DNA of 64,000 bases from Clostridiales bacterium (lineage in GTDB: Bacteria > Bacillota > Clostridia > Lachnospirales > Lachnospiraceae). The position numbers were made by a program, and so were the translations under genes. Shown piece after piece: positions 8,486-17,668 of this stretch (position 1 is its first letter; every line of letters begins with the position of its first letter). The stretch is from the NCBI GenBank assembly GCA_018372435.1, contig JAHAJA010000021.1, forward strand, positions 1 through 64,000. The letters are read 5' to 3'. The notes beneath the pieces are model-generated. The model saw only the letters and a list, made by a program, of their open reading frames with translations. It ran no database searches and was not told the DNA's origin.

Positions 8486-9762
8486 CAATCTCTCTCCTTA
8501 TCAAAAGCATCTATAACTGGAATCATAATTCCTGCTACCAATCCTCCCGAGAACCCGTTGTTATAGAGATTCACACCTCCGTGCATCACTCCAACATTTG
8601 TCACCAGAATCATATGAAGAACACCTGCTATGAATCCCATGACTGGTCCGTACGTACCAGCGATTGGTGCTAGTGTAGTCGAAAATAAAACCGAAATAAT
8701 GATGCCTGTAGTTGACAGATCATTTCCTAATAACAAAGCCATGGCTATAACACCTAGCATTACTGGCAGACAATTCTTAATATGCTTACCTAATGCTCCA
8801 AATCCAACTACTGTGAATATTCCTGCCAAGACCGGACCATTTACAACTCCTCCGACGAGTATTACATAAAAAAGGCTAATAAATCCAAGTAACGCCATAT
8901 TTAATAATGTAACGCCTAAACCTACCAGGTGCGTATAATCCGTAATCAGTCTTCCTTTGTATTGTAGTATTTTCTTGAAATCCATTATAGCATGGCGATT
9001 GATATATATTCCAGTAAAGAAAAAGCTCAGAAATAAAAATAGTAGTATTATGATAATAACCGGGTGATTTTTCTCTGAAATAATATTCACTGGCTCCACT
9101 GATATACCAAAGCTTCTTAGTATACTTGTCAGTGCTGTTCCAAGTATTCCAGACGTAAAACCAATGTTATATAAATTATATCCATCATGAAATTTTAACA
9201 TATGTGAGGATAGAGGCACTAGGATAAATCCAACAAAAATACCAACACTCACCGCAACAACAATAGCAAAAAAAGGATGCAATAAACCAGAAAAGCTTAT
9301 TTCGCTGACTAATGGTGCTAATGCAGTACCAAACATTAAAGCAATAATGATATCCTTAAATGATATTTTCTTATATAAAGTATAAAAATAACCACCTAGA
9401 TAAATTGGAATTATATTATATAGATTTTTTCCGAAGAAGGAAAAGCCTATGACAGTAAAGAATGCCGCGATTAAAATACCATTCAACTTAAGTCGATAAT
9501 GGTGCATAATATAGATATTTAAGATCCCGACTAAACCAACATTAATAAATGCTGCTTCAATCCCACCAACCTCAATAAAATCTGTAACTAATATTGTTGG
9601 CGCCAGTATAATATTGATAAATCCGTTAATAACCGAGTGAAAGCTTCCCTTATATATACCATAGATAATTCCAACAAATAAAAACAAAATAGGTATAACA
9701 GATAATAAGCTTAGTTTTTTGATACGACCGATATCTTTCTCATCTACCTTGTTTAACTCCAA
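8485..9762 (-). CDS. DUF1576 integral membrane protein
   Basis: 425 aa with about 12 hydrophobic segments and an internal duplication. Both halves carry an HDG/HGG...NLYN.GF.(S/G)G motif (residues ~190: FHDGYNLYNIGFTSGILG; C-terminus: MHGGVNLYNNGFSGGLVAG), as in DUF1576 proteins of Clostridia. The repeated half suggests a transporter-like inverted or tandem repeat fold; the transported substance is unknown. An AGGAGGTTGA site precedes the ATG. First gene of a two-gene operon. Confidence 0.8.
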   Translation of the reverse strand: MELNKVDEKDIGRIKKLSLLSVIPILFLFVGIIYGIYKGSFHSVINGFINIILAPTILVTDFIEVGGIEAAFINVGLVGILNIYIMHHYRLKLNGILIAAFFTVIGFSFFGKNLYNIIPIYLGGYFYTLYKKISFKDIIIALMFGTALAPLVSEISFSGLLHPFFAIVVAVSVGIFVGFILVPLSSHMLKFHDGYNLYNIGFTSGILGTALTSILRSFGISVEPVNIISEKNHPVIIIILLFLFLSFFFTGIYINRHAIMDFKKILQYKGRLITDYTHLVGLGVTLLNMALLGFISLFYVILVGGVVNGPVLAGIFTVVGFGALGKHIKNCLPVMLGVIAMALLLGNDLSTTGIIISVLFSTTLAPIAGTYGPVMGFIAGVLHMILVTNVGVMHGGVNLYNNGFSGGLVAGIMIPVIDAFDKERD

Positions 9763-9974
9763 AAATCAACCTCCTCAATACAAAATAATATTTATTAATA
9801 TTATTTTACAGGAATAGTATTGTGTTTTGCAATATTTTTTATAAAAAAATATCAAAATCTCGAAAACCTAATACTAATGATTTACATGTTGAACAAATGG
9901 TTTCCTTTAATTTCTTTGGGTATTATTCCACCCTCATATATGATATAATCTTAATGAATTTGGGAGGTGTACCT

Positions 9975-10595
9975 ATGATAAACAGAGAAGATATGCTAGA
10001 ACTTACTAGAAGAATGACAATAAGTCGAACATCTATTACAAGAATTGCAGGAAGCTATATTGATTCCGAAGGCTATATTGATGGAACTTTCAATACGAAT
10101 TTTCTAAAACTTACGGCAAAAGACAAACAAAAGAATTTAAGTATTGCTAAAGCGATTCCATTCTCTTATACCAATGAGAAGCTAAAAGAATACCCTTTTA
10201 CAAATAATAACAAGAACAATGGAAGTATGTGGAAGTTACTTCATGAAATGAGATCCTGCGGCCTGAAAAATGATGCACTAATGGATACGTTCTATGAAAT
10301 CATTGCCAACACGTATCATGCTGAGAATGATTATGCAATCTTTGTCTTTCACGATCGATATGATATTCCGATCAAGGCAGCTGATAAAGAGCGTCTTGGA
10401 GAATCAGAAGAGGTATACGAATATCTAATATGCGCAATATGTCCACTAATTGGAGAGTATGAGCCTGGTAATCCTGAATTTGGTTTTCTCTATCCTATGT
10501 TCCTTGATAGAAGCTGTGATATTCATCACATTGGAATTTACAAAGACAACAAAATTTCACAGAGCAAGCTTGAACAGTTCCTATTACATAATTAA
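9975..10595 (+). CDS. DUF4317 protein, short form
   Basis: The reading frame is open from 9822, but the start is the ATG at 9975, which has GGGAGGTG in front and gives the family N-terminus (MINREDMLELTRRMT). It shows the DUF4317 hallmarks: TRIAGSYIDSEGYIDGTFNTNFL, KNLSIAKAIPFS, the YAIFVFHDRYDIP block and YLICAICPL. 206 aa is about half of the DUF4317 proteins I know (about 400 aa); it ends soon after PEFGFLYPMF. It may be a genuine short paralogue or a truncated gene. Function unknown. Confidence 0.75.
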   Translation: MINREDMLELTRRMTISRTSITRIAGSYIDSEGYIDGTFNTNFLKLTAKDKQKNLSIAKAIPFSYTNEKLKEYPFTNNNKNNGSMWKLLHEMRSCGLKNDALMDTFYEIIANTYHAENDYAIFVFHDRYDIPIKAADKERLGESEEVYEYLICAICPLIGEYEPGNPEFGFLYPMFLDRSCDIHHIGIYKDNKISQSKLEQFLLHN

Positions 10596-10654
10596 GATGT
10601 ATTCTATACAAACAGTTTGATATGAATATAAGCGAACTTAAATACGCCTAGGAA

Positions 10655-10707
10655 GAACACCACAGATTCAGTATAATGTAATTACTGGCGCTGTGGTGTC
10701 TGATTTT
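10655..10707 (+). terminator. Terminator after DUF4317 gene
   Basis: ACACCACAG/CTGTGGTGT outer stem (9 bp) with an inner CAGTA/TACTG stem, followed by TGATTTTTCTTT on the plus strand. Confidence 0.75.
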
Positions 10708-10763
10708 TCTTTCCTTGATTTATTCAATCCTATAATTAGATTTTGTTAACAGGCATATGGTGA

Positions 10764-11852
10764 CTATACAACAGACAATTCCGTGTCAAGCCAAGTTTCA
10801 ATAGCATCTCTTATATCAATGATTGAGTCATCCAGTGAAAAACGAAACCCTTGACAACCTCCATTACAATGATCGCTTATCCCTCTTTTTATACCGCAGC
10901 CATAACCTTTTTCAATCATTTCTTGTATAAATGAAGGGAATTTTTCGATTGTATCAGCGTATTTATGTGTGTTTTTCGCTTTGACGTTTATCTGATAACC
11001 ATTATTAAGTGATACATTAATTCCCCATATCTCTTTACTTTTATAAGAATATTTAATCTTTATCCATAAATCTTTTATTTCCACATTACATTTAAGCCTT
11101 TTATCCAAATAGCGTTGATGTAGCTGTAATATAAAATCTTGTACATTGGAAGACAAAGGGTTCATAGTATCTTTTAATATAGATATAACATCGTCGACTT
11201 TACTATTTTCCAATACTCTGTAATCACATCGCAATAAAATATCGGAGAAGCGGCAATAACTGATTGTATTGGACTTATTGACCTTTAAATTGTTGGCGTT
11301 TCTACCAAATTCCACCTCTGCTATTGCCATTACCTTCAAGCCCGTCAACATAGCAGAATTATCAGGATAAGAGATTTTTAAGCTTTCTGCTTTTAATAAA
11401 TCCGGTTTTTTATCATTCAAGTTTATACCGTCAATCAATATGCCGCAAGCAGTCAAGAATCGCAAACATTCAATGCTTTTTGAAACAGGGATTTTCGTGT
11501 CGAATATATTGTTATAGGTGGTAATGGACCCGGTGCTTTCTGTTAGTACACCATGAAAACCTATATTCAATAATAAGCATTTCAAATTGTGTAGGAATGG
11601 AAAATATACCGAAATAGTAACACGGTCATCAAATTCGTGAGCATTCTTTTTATGATTGTCATACGAATCACCTTCAACAATCAAAACATCGCAAAGCTGA
11701 TACAAAAAGTTTCTGAACGCTAGAACTCCTTTTCGAATTTCTTCTTCATTAGAAATGTTTTCAAACATTGGATTGATTTCATATGTATCAGGAATTTCTG
11801 GCGTAATTACATTTTTTAAGTGTTTTGCCATATCCTTGAGTGTTTTTCGCAA
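10764..11852 (-). CDS. Uncharacterised 362-aa cytoplasmic protein
   Basis: TTG start at 11852, directly after the stop of the upstream 45-aa gene, with GAAAGAAGTG about 6 nt upstream. A later ATG (MAKHLK) has no suitable spacing. No signal peptide or membrane segment. Visible landmarks are a central helical region and a Cys/His-rich C-terminus with GCGIKRGISDHCNGGCQG, possibly a metal-binding or redox site. I do not recognise the family. It is co-directional with the MerR gene upstream, which may control it. Confidence 0.6.
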   Translation of the reverse strand: MRKTLKDMAKHLKNVITPEIPDTYEINPMFENISNEEEIRKGVLAFRNFLYQLCDVLIVEGDSYDNHKKNAHEFDDRVTISVYFPFLHNLKCLLLNIGFHGVLTESTGSITTYNNIFDTKIPVSKSIECLRFLTACGILIDGINLNDKKPDLLKAESLKISYPDNSAMLTGLKVMAIAEVEFGRNANNLKVNKSNTISYCRFSDILLRCDYRVLENSKVDDVISILKDTMNPLSSNVQDFILQLHQRYLDKRLKCNVEIKDLWIKIKYSYKSKEIWGINVSLNNGYQINVKAKNTHKYADTIEKFPSFIQEMIEKGYGCGIKRGISDHCNGGCQGFRFSLDDSIIDIRDAIETWLDTELSVV

Positions 11853-11990
11853 TTATTTCACTTCTTTCTTCGCAAAGTCAACTATATACTGCCATTCACC
11901 ATATTTTCTAGTTGCAAGAGCAATAAGGTTGTCCTTTCCATTTCCGCAGAATTCTTCCATAAGCTTCATTGCATTTTCATACTTGTTCAT
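11853..11990 (-). CDS. 45-aa protein, possible truncated PNPOx-like N-terminus
   Basis: Complete short frame: ATG at 11990 with GGAGGAATTATC in front, stop TAA abutting the TTG of the next gene. Its first 27 residues (MNKYENAMKLMEEFCGNGKD, then NLIALAT) resemble from memory the N-terminus of clostridial pyridoxamine-5'-phosphate-oxidase-like flavoproteins, but the body of that family (~130 aa) is missing and replaced by RKYGEWQYIVDFAKKEVK. It is best read as a deletion remnant still translated to couple the downstream gene, or as a small gene in its own right. Confidence 0.5.
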   Translation of the reverse strand: MNKYENAMKLMEEFCGNGKDNLIALATRKYGEWQYIVDFAKKEVK

Positions 11991-12084
11991 GATAATTCCT
12001 CCATTTATTTTTATTTTCCTATGGGTTCTGTCATACTTTTTATTTCGTAATTACCTAAATAATATATACGAAATTCCTTGTTTT

Positions 12085-13065
12085 TTATATTCCTGCTTTT
12101 AGCTTAATGGGAAAATATCTTTGCATTTGTTTATAGCCAAGTCCCTTATCTATGTCTTGATAGGCAATATCTCTTCCATCTTCATATAAATAAGGCATAT
12201 TGAACATAACATTGCGGCTTTTGTCAATCTCAAAATTAGTGCTTTCAATCCACCTTAGAACTTTATCTTCTACTTTGCGTATGCTCTCGTTATCTTCGTC
12301 AATACTGACTGCCATAGCGTACAAGCCTCCTGGAAAATCGAACAATTTAAAAGGGCTTACATCCGCATTGGTTACACCATCTTTAACGGCACATATCCAT
12401 TCAGCTTCGTCATTTTTTGACAGTAAAAAATCAAAGCAATCGAAAATTACACTCTTATACAAATGACAATACTGCCACAACTGGTTCATATATCCTCCTT
12501 CTTTGAACATATCCCCCCACGATTGGATGCCGCACGTTACCGCTTTAAATTCTGGTATCCTCACAACCATTATATCAGGAACTTTTTTATCTAATTTTTC
12601 CGTTATTTCAATCAAACGGTTAATATTGGAGGGCTTGCCGATATAGTCAACGCTTATCAACTGTGTTTCAATCTCTTTAGCTTTGTTATACAGCAGTTTT
12701 ATGTCAGAGTTGTCTGCAAAGTTCACTTGTTCGATTTCTTGTATAAAATCCATTATGATTTCTTTTAACTCATGCAAAAGCGCAACCTCATCGTCTATGC
12801 TTTGTACTTTTTTCCCCAGTACTTCTAAAACTACATCAGAACCGGAAGTGTTGAAAATACGCTGAATGTCTTTTATGCTGATATTCAACTTGCGTAATAT
12901 GAGTATTTGTTCAAGTTTCCTAACAGCGTTTTCATCGTACATTCTATATGCGTAGTCATCACTTCGGGTGCTTGACAGCAATCCCATGTCCTCATAGTAA
13001 CGCAGTGTACGGGCTGTAATGTCATATTTGCTTGACACATCTTTGATTTTGATTAGGTTGTTCAT
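12085..13065 (-). CDS. MerR-family transcriptional regulator with effector-binding domain
   Basis: 326 aa. N-terminal winged HTH (KIKDVSSKYDITARTLRYYE, GLLSSTRSDDYAYRMYDE), a coiled-coil dimerisation helix to about residue 125, then a GyrI/BmrR-like ligand domain (IPEFKAVTCGIQSWGDMF...). It lacks the cysteines of metal sensors, so a multidrug or organic ligand is likelier. Its own promoter has the 19-bp spacer expected for MerR control. Downstream genes in the same direction (45-aa and 362-aa proteins) may be its targets. Confidence 0.88.
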   Translation of the reverse strand: MNNLIKIKDVSSKYDITARTLRYYEDMGLLSSTRSDDYAYRMYDENAVRKLEQILILRKLNISIKDIQRIFNTSGSDVVLEVLGKKVQSIDDEVALLHELKEIIMDFIQEIEQVNFADNSDIKLLYNKAKEIETQLISVDYIGKPSNINRLIEITEKLDKKVPDIMVVRIPEFKAVTCGIQSWGDMFKEGGYMNQLWQYCHLYKSVIFDCFDFLLSKNDEAEWICAVKDGVTNADVSPFKLFDFPGGLYAMAVSIDEDNESIRKVEDKVLRWIESTNFEIDKSRNVMFNMPYLYEDGRDIAYQDIDKGLGYKQMQRYFPIKLKAGI

Positions 13066-13104
13066 CTGTCTTTACCTCTTTTCTAAATTGTCAGGGATAA
13101 ACTT

Positions 13105-13135
13105 AGTATAAAGGATTACCCAAAGGAAGAGTCAA
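13105..13135 (-). promoter_or_regulatory. MerR-type promoter with 19-bp spacer
   Basis: On the minus strand TTGACT (13135-13130) and TATACT (13110-13105) are separated by 19 bp instead of 17. The spacer has the partly symmetric CTTCCTTTGGGTAATCCTT. Elongated spacers are the signature of MerR-activated promoters. It lies 40 bp upstream of the merR start, so autoregulation is likely. Confidence 0.75.
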
Positions 13136-13253
13136 GAGTAAAGTCTTACTTAATTCAATTATATTAATTACTCTTACTATCCACTAAGAACTCAGCAATT
13201 AAATCTATATTGCACCATAAATGCAAACTGAAGTTGATAACTTCATATTATTC

Positions 13254-14372
13254 TCATACTCCTCGGTTGAGAATATGTATAAGTTGCACTGCCCAAAAAG
13301 TTAAATCGCACCATATTTGTATGTCTGATTTATGGCTTGTCTCAAGTGATATTTCACTGTATGGACCGGGTATGCTCATATTTTGCTTAAAATATTTCTT
13401 GCTATAAGGAGTATCAAATCTCACACGCAAAACACCATCTTTCTCAAGTGCCGTTTTGACTACATCAGCCGACTGCCGCACAACATCAATCTTGTCACCA
13501 CCCACCATAGCAAGGTGAGTAAGCGTTTTTCGCAGAGCTACCTCAGTTGTCGCCTCAGTAGTAAATACTTTGAACGGTCGTACATAAGCCCAGCAAGGAG
13601 CATAATAGTTATTGCCAATTTTGACATGCAACAAATTATCGTCTTTCATAATTTCACATAAATGATTGATTGCATTTGCTATTGTTTCTATCTGTATATC
13701 ATTTCGCCAAGTTGTTGTGTGTGCTAGCGTTTCCAAGTGATACTGGCAAGGAAAATACATATCTTGCTCAATATATGGGTAGTTGTATTTTTTGCCCGAA
13801 TTTGCTCTTGTCTTTGTAATATCCGAAAGTGCGCTTATATGTAACACGCTTTCGAAAGCTTTGTATGAGGTTTCTGTAAACGCTCTCACCTCATCATCAT
13901 CGCCATATCCAAGAAGTGCTTGACAAGTATAATTAAGCAATGAAATTGAATATCCACTGTTTATACCTAAATATCTATCTCGAAAACGAGCAATTTCTGG
14001 TGGAATATAAGAAAATTCCTCTTTTAGTATTTCGTCATTTCTAAGAGCTGCAATAAAATTTATTATGATTGGGCTGTTCTTTGGTATCGCATAGTTTGAC
14101 AAAAGCCTCGCTGCTGCCTCGCCGTCCTGCAACGGTGTTTCATGCAATTTCACGCCACGCCAGTTGCTCCAACTATGCATACCACTACCAATATACCCAT
14201 TTGGTTTTACATAGCTTTCAACAAGCTTGTAATAAGGTGTCTGAAAAACCTTTTCTAGCAGATTTTCTTCTTCTGTTTTGTTTATATCTTTGAGTATTTC
14301 TTTATGTAAGCGATATTTGATAACATCGCCAGCATTTTCAAGCAGAAAGTCTATGGATTTTGATAAAATCAT
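13254..14372 (-). CDS. Uncharacterised 372-aa protein, possible helical-toroid fold
   Basis: Soluble protein starting MILSKSIDFLLENAGDVIKY. It contains repeated helical segments with GYIGSG.HSW.NWRGVKLHETPLQDGEAAARLL, NYTCQALLGYGDDDEVR and a C-terminal LTFWAVQLIHIL. The pattern of paired helices and aromatic-rich loops recalls prenyltransferase/terpenoid-cyclase alpha-toroids, but I see no catalytic DXDD or QW motif, so this is a structural guess. No signal peptide. Stands between the MerR gene and a DUF6273 gene. Confidence 0.6.
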   Translation of the reverse strand: MILSKSIDFLLENAGDVIKYRLHKEILKDINKTEEENLLEKVFQTPYYKLVESYVKPNGYIGSGMHSWSNWRGVKLHETPLQDGEAAARLLSNYAIPKNSPIIINFIAALRNDEILKEEFSYIPPEIARFRDRYLGINSGYSISLLNYTCQALLGYGDDDEVRAFTETSYKAFESVLHISALSDITKTRANSGKKYNYPYIEQDMYFPCQYHLETLAHTTTWRNDIQIETIANAINHLCEIMKDDNLLHVKIGNNYYAPCWAYVRPFKVFTTEATTEVALRKTLTHLAMVGGDKIDVVRQSADVVKTALEKDGVLRVRFDTPYSKKYFKQNMSIPGPYSEISLETSHKSDIQIWCDLTFWAVQLIHILNRGV

Positions 14373-14500
14373 TGATTAACCTCCTGGTCTATATATAGTC
14401 AGTAAATATGGCTTAGTAGTATTATATTATAGAATTCCTTAATTTTCCACCATTATAACATTAGTGCGTCAATCCTTACATTACAGCTTCCTTTGGACAG

Positions 14501-14547
14501 AAAAAGAGCTGATATCATGGTTATCGTTTTACCTTGATATCAGCTCT
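14501..14547 (-). terminator. Terminator after DUF6273 gene
   Basis: A perfect 13-bp inverted repeat (AGAGCTGATATCA, 17-nt loop) just past the stop at 14559, followed by TTTTT on the minus strand. Confidence 0.85.
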
Positions 14548-14558
14548 ATATTTTATTA

Positions 14559-15161
14559 TTATAGCTTCAGCCACAAAGCGGGACGGACGCCACCTGTACA
14601 TTTTCCATCACTGATGTTACCTTTCAATATGTTGTTTCCTTGAATACCGATAGTACCGTCAGTTCCCCATATGTAAGCGGCCTTAATATTAACACGACCG
14701 GGAGACCGAAGCCACCACCACCAACACCATTCTGAACCTTGAAGTTTTGCTAATCGCTTACTGTTGTTTTCATCTTTTCTTTCAAACCAATATCTTTGAT
14801 TCTTTCCCTTGTTGTACAATTTTTCAGTGCTATCACCGAAACATCTGCACACCTCATCAAGACTTAGTAAAAATATGCTGTCCCTCGTATCTTCCCCGCC
14901 ATTTGTACCATACCACTGATTGTTAGGATTTTCATTTAACACTGGAATTATTCTTGATTTGTCAACTGTAGAAAATGCGTCATAAAATTCCCCGTTAAGA
15001 TATTTTCGTAACGAGCAATCAGCCCATGTTGTATCTATATAAGCTTCATGGTAAGGACGTTGTTCTATAATACATTCGGTTATAATTAAAGCCCTATCGT
15101 TTTTGATATCAAGTACTCGCCAATCATAACTTCCAAATACTATTTTATCTCCTACTTGCAT
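14559..15161 (-). CDS. DUF6273 domain protein
   Basis: 200 aa from ATG at 15161, chosen because GGAGGAG lies 6 nt upstream (the frame is open six more codons). The product is the DUF6273 module common in Lachnospiraceae: an N-terminal IVFGSYDWRVLDI, the C-(S/T)LRKYLNGEFYDAF block, a run of Trp (WCWWWWLRSPG) and the terminal GGVRPALWLKL. The core resembles C-type-lectin/FGE-like repeats. No signal peptide, so cytoplasmic. Function unknown. Confidence 0.82.
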   Translation of the reverse strand: MQVGDKIVFGSYDWRVLDIKNDRALIITECIIEQRPYHEAYIDTTWADCSLRKYLNGEFYDAFSTVDKSRIIPVLNENPNNQWYGTNGGEDTRDSIFLLSLDEVCRCFGDSTEKLYNKGKNQRYWFERKDENNSKRLAKLQGSEWCWWWWLRSPGRVNIKAAYIWGTDGTIGIQGNNILKGNISDGKCTGGVRPALWLKL

Positions 15162-15304
15162 ATTTATCTCCTCCACCAAATATAAATAGTTCCCCTTCTA
15201 TCTAAAATCATTTCATATTAGTTATTGACATATTACCAAATTGCTTTCCATATTAACTTACACTATCACAGAATTTTTGATAAAGTAATAGCGATTGAAT
15301 ATCA

Positions 15305-15919
15305 CTAATTATGTAATCTAACCAATGTAGCAAATAACCAATAATAATAAAAACAGTTTTTTCTCCATACGTGAAGCCGCTTTTTTCGTACAAAAAATTC
15401 ATCTTCATCAAGAGCTGCTACGTATGATAATCGATTACTTAAATTTCCTTCATATATAACACTCTTAGATAGCATCGTTTCTAATTTATTAATGGTGATA
15501 TTATTGTTTAGCTCTAATAACTCTAACATAAAGCTAATACACGTATGGGTATCCGGAAGCTCCACCTGTTTCTTCAATGGGTAAGTTAAAACAGACAAAA
15601 TATTATACCTTGTCTTAGTGTTTCCATAGTAATCAAGCTTTTCCTTGATCCTTTCGTAATGTTCATCAGTTACTTCATACTGACATATCTTTATATCGAT
15701 ATCTTTTCCTTGGCATAAGTAACGATTCGAATACTCTGGACCAAACCCTCCAAGAAGTGATTCATAATAATTATATCTAGCAAATGAAAAAATCTCAGAT
15801 ATATATGGTTCATGTGAAAATGCTACATGATTATATCTTCCTCTTGTGAAAAACCGAATTAATTTTCCTGATTTGAAATTTGACGCAATAAACACTATAT
15901 AAATTTTTTTCATCTTCAT
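15305..15919 (-). CDS. Permuted-papain (YiiX/NlpC-like) cysteine hydrolase
   Basis: 204 aa. KIYIVFIASNFKSGKLIRFF leads into RGRYNHVAFS, placing the catalytic His early, and DTHTCISFMLELL places the Cys late. This order is typical of the circularly permuted YiiX/YebB-like NlpC/P60 superfamily. Members act as amidases or peptidases on peptidoglycan or lipid substrates; here the assignment rests on the motif order only. No signal peptide. Start ambiguous between 15919 and the Met two codons in. It is the only gene before a 358-bp gap. Confidence 0.6.
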   Translation of the reverse strand: MKMKKIYIVFIASNFKSGKLIRFFTRGRYNHVAFSHEPYISEIFSFARYNYYESLLGGFGPEYSNRYLCQGKDIDIKICQYEVTDEHYERIKEKLDYYGNTKTRYNILSVLTYPLKKQVELPDTHTCISFMLELLELNNNITINKLETMLSKSVIYEGNLSNRLSYVAALDEDEFFVRKKRLHVWRKNCFYYYWLFATLVRLHN

Positions 15920-16177
15920 CGTACCTTACAATAATTTTCAATAGTTAGAACTCCATAATAATGTAAAAACATAAAATTATCAATACTTTACGATAATATT
16001 TATTTTATTTCTAAAATCGAGATAAAGTTATCTAAAGTGATCTTAAAATATCATTACTGTATTCCATCGGAAAGCAAAAATGCCACACAACAAATTCAGG
16101 CAAACCAAATCACGGTGTTTCCTGTCCTTAATGGTTTAATGAATCTCTCAATTCACTAAATAATTAGTTTATTACCC

Positions 16178-16213
16178 TACTTACTAAAAGGTAAGTAACT
16201 TACTTAAAAGTAC
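16178..16213. promoter_or_regulatory. Probable HxlR operator upstream of EFR1 gene
   Basis: TACTTAC-6 nt-GTAAGTA (16178-16197) is a perfect palindrome, overlapped by GTAAG/CTTAC (16191-16203) and a third half site. Tandem GTAA/TTAC palindromes of this kind are typical HxlR sites, and an HxlR gene lies just past the target gene. The rest of the 358-bp gap 15920-16278 shows no convincing frame. Confidence 0.65.
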
Positions 16214-16278
16214 AGTATTGGCATACTCTTATTAGTTTGATATAGTAATTTTATCAATATAATAGGAGATTATTTAAA

Positions 16279-17070
16279 ATGAAAAAAAATTTAAAAGTAT
16301 TATACTTTAGTCCTACTGATGGGACTAAAAAGATTATAAAAGCTATAGCTGATTCTATTGATTCAAACTATGATGAATTTGATATTACATTGCCTCAAAA
16401 CAGAGTTAATAACATAACTTTTTCTAGTGATGATTTAGTTATAGTAGGTATACCAACTTATGCAGGGAGATTTCCAAGATTACTACATACTTATTTAGAT
16501 AAAATAACAGCTAATAATACACTAGGAGTATTTATATCTACTTATGGTAATAGAGATTATGAGGATGCCTTATTAGAGCTGTATGATAGTTTTACCTCAA
16601 AAGGATTTACAGCACTTGGTGCTGCTACATTTATAACTGAACATTCATCAACAAGTAAATTAGCCACTGGAAGACCTGATAACCAAGATATAAAAATCGC
16701 ATCTGATTTTGGAGCTAATATAGCTTACCGCTTAAAAGAAATTAATTCTTTATCAAATTTAAATGTTTTATCATTACCTGGAACTAGACCTTATGTGGTA
16801 AAAAATATTGCAATGCCACCAATAGTCCCAGAAACTAATGATAAGTGTGTTACATGTGGAATATGCGTAAAACATTGTCCTACTTCTGCCATAGATTTTT
16901 CTAATTGCAAAGCTGTTGATTCATCTAAATGTATAAAATGTAACAGCTGTGTGAAAAGATGCCCTTTAAATGCTAAGGCTATTACACATAAAAGCTATGA
17001 AAATATGCAAAATATGCTTGTTACTAATTTCGCCAATACTCATAGAGAACCAGAGCTATTCTTAGCTTAA
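16279..17070 (+). CDS. EFR1-family flavodoxin/ferredoxin protein
   Basis: 263 aa: an N-terminal flavodoxin domain (VLYFSPTDGTKKI as the FMN phosphate loop, then VGIPTYAGRFPRL and FISTYGNRDYEDAL) and a C-terminal pair of 4Fe-4S clusters (CVTCGICVKHC P and CIKCNSCVKRCP). EFR1 proteins are predicted electron carriers between flavin and iron-sulphur centres in anaerobes. The gene is very AT-rich with TTA/ATA-biased codons, unlike its neighbours, hinting at transfer. The convergent HxlR gene and the palindromes upstream suggest redox- or electrophile-responsive control. Confidence 0.88.
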   Translation: MKKNLKVLYFSPTDGTKKIIKAIADSIDSNYDEFDITLPQNRVNNITFSSDDLVIVGIPTYAGRFPRLLHTYLDKITANNTLGVFISTYGNRDYEDALLELYDSFTSKGFTALGAATFITEHSSTSKLATGRPDNQDIKIASDFGANIAYRLKEINSLSNLNVLSLPGTRPYVVKNIAMPPIVPETNDKCVTCGICVKHCPTSAIDFSNCKAVDSSKCIKCNSCVKRCPLNAKAITHKSYENMQNMLVTNFANTHREPELFLA

Positions 17071-17072
17071 AG

Positions 17073-17113
17073 GTTAATCCGTATCAAGCTATAATGATAC
17101 GGATTAACTTTTT
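17073..17113. terminator. Bidirectional terminator between EFR1 and HxlR genes
   Basis: A perfect 14-bp inverted repeat (GTTAATCCGTATCA, 8-nt loop) between convergent genes, with TTTTT on the plus side. Confidence 0.85.
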
Positions 17114-17114
17114 A

Positions 17115-17483
17115 TTACTTTGGAAAAATTAACCCCTCATCTATGTTAATATTATACTGCTCAATAAAATTATCTTTATTCTGCATACCCCAGTCAAACA
17201 TAGCCTTCATAACCGGATATAGACTTTCACCTAATTCTGTTAAAGAATATTCTACTTTAACTGGAATTTCATCTGAGTAAACTTCTCTTTTTACAAAACC
17301 ATTACTTTCCAATTCCTTTAATTGTGTTGTTAAAACTTTTGCGCTTATGTTTTCAATTTCTTTTTGAAGTTCACTAAATCTTTTTTTATTCTTTCTTAAC
17401 TTACATAAGATTATGAATTTCCACTTATCACACAATAATGAAACAATCAATTCTATTGGATATTTTATTTCTCGTTTTTTCAT
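17115..17483 (-). CDS. HxlR-family transcriptional regulator
   Basis: 122 aa from ATG at 17483 with AAGGAGGG upstream; the frame stays open 24 codons further but those lack a start context. It has the HxlR winged-helix core: YPIELIVSLLCDKWKFIILC, FSELQKEIENISAKVLTTQL, LKELESNGFVKREVY and VEYSLTELGESL. HxlR proteins sense formaldehyde, quinones or redox signals. A single Cys in the DKWKF helix region (LLCDKW) sits where redox-sensing members carry theirs. Its likely target is the neighbouring EFR1 gene. Confidence 0.9.
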   Translation of the reverse strand: MKKREIKYPIELIVSLLCDKWKFIILCKLRKNKKRFSELQKEIENISAKVLTTQLKELESNGFVKREVYSDEIPVKVEYSLTELGESLYPVMKAMFDWGMQNKDNFIEQYNINIDEGLIFPK

Positions 17484-17668
17484 AACTCTATCATCCCTCC
17501 TTATTGACTTTATATAAACAAACCACCTTAATTGTAATACAGCTCTCCGTAACATAAACAGTGAATTTCGCTATTTCTTACAATACCAAGAGCATCGATT
17601 GAAATGATGATAGAATCTATGTATTAGATTAGGGAGTATCTCATCGTTTAACAGTACGAACTGACAAA

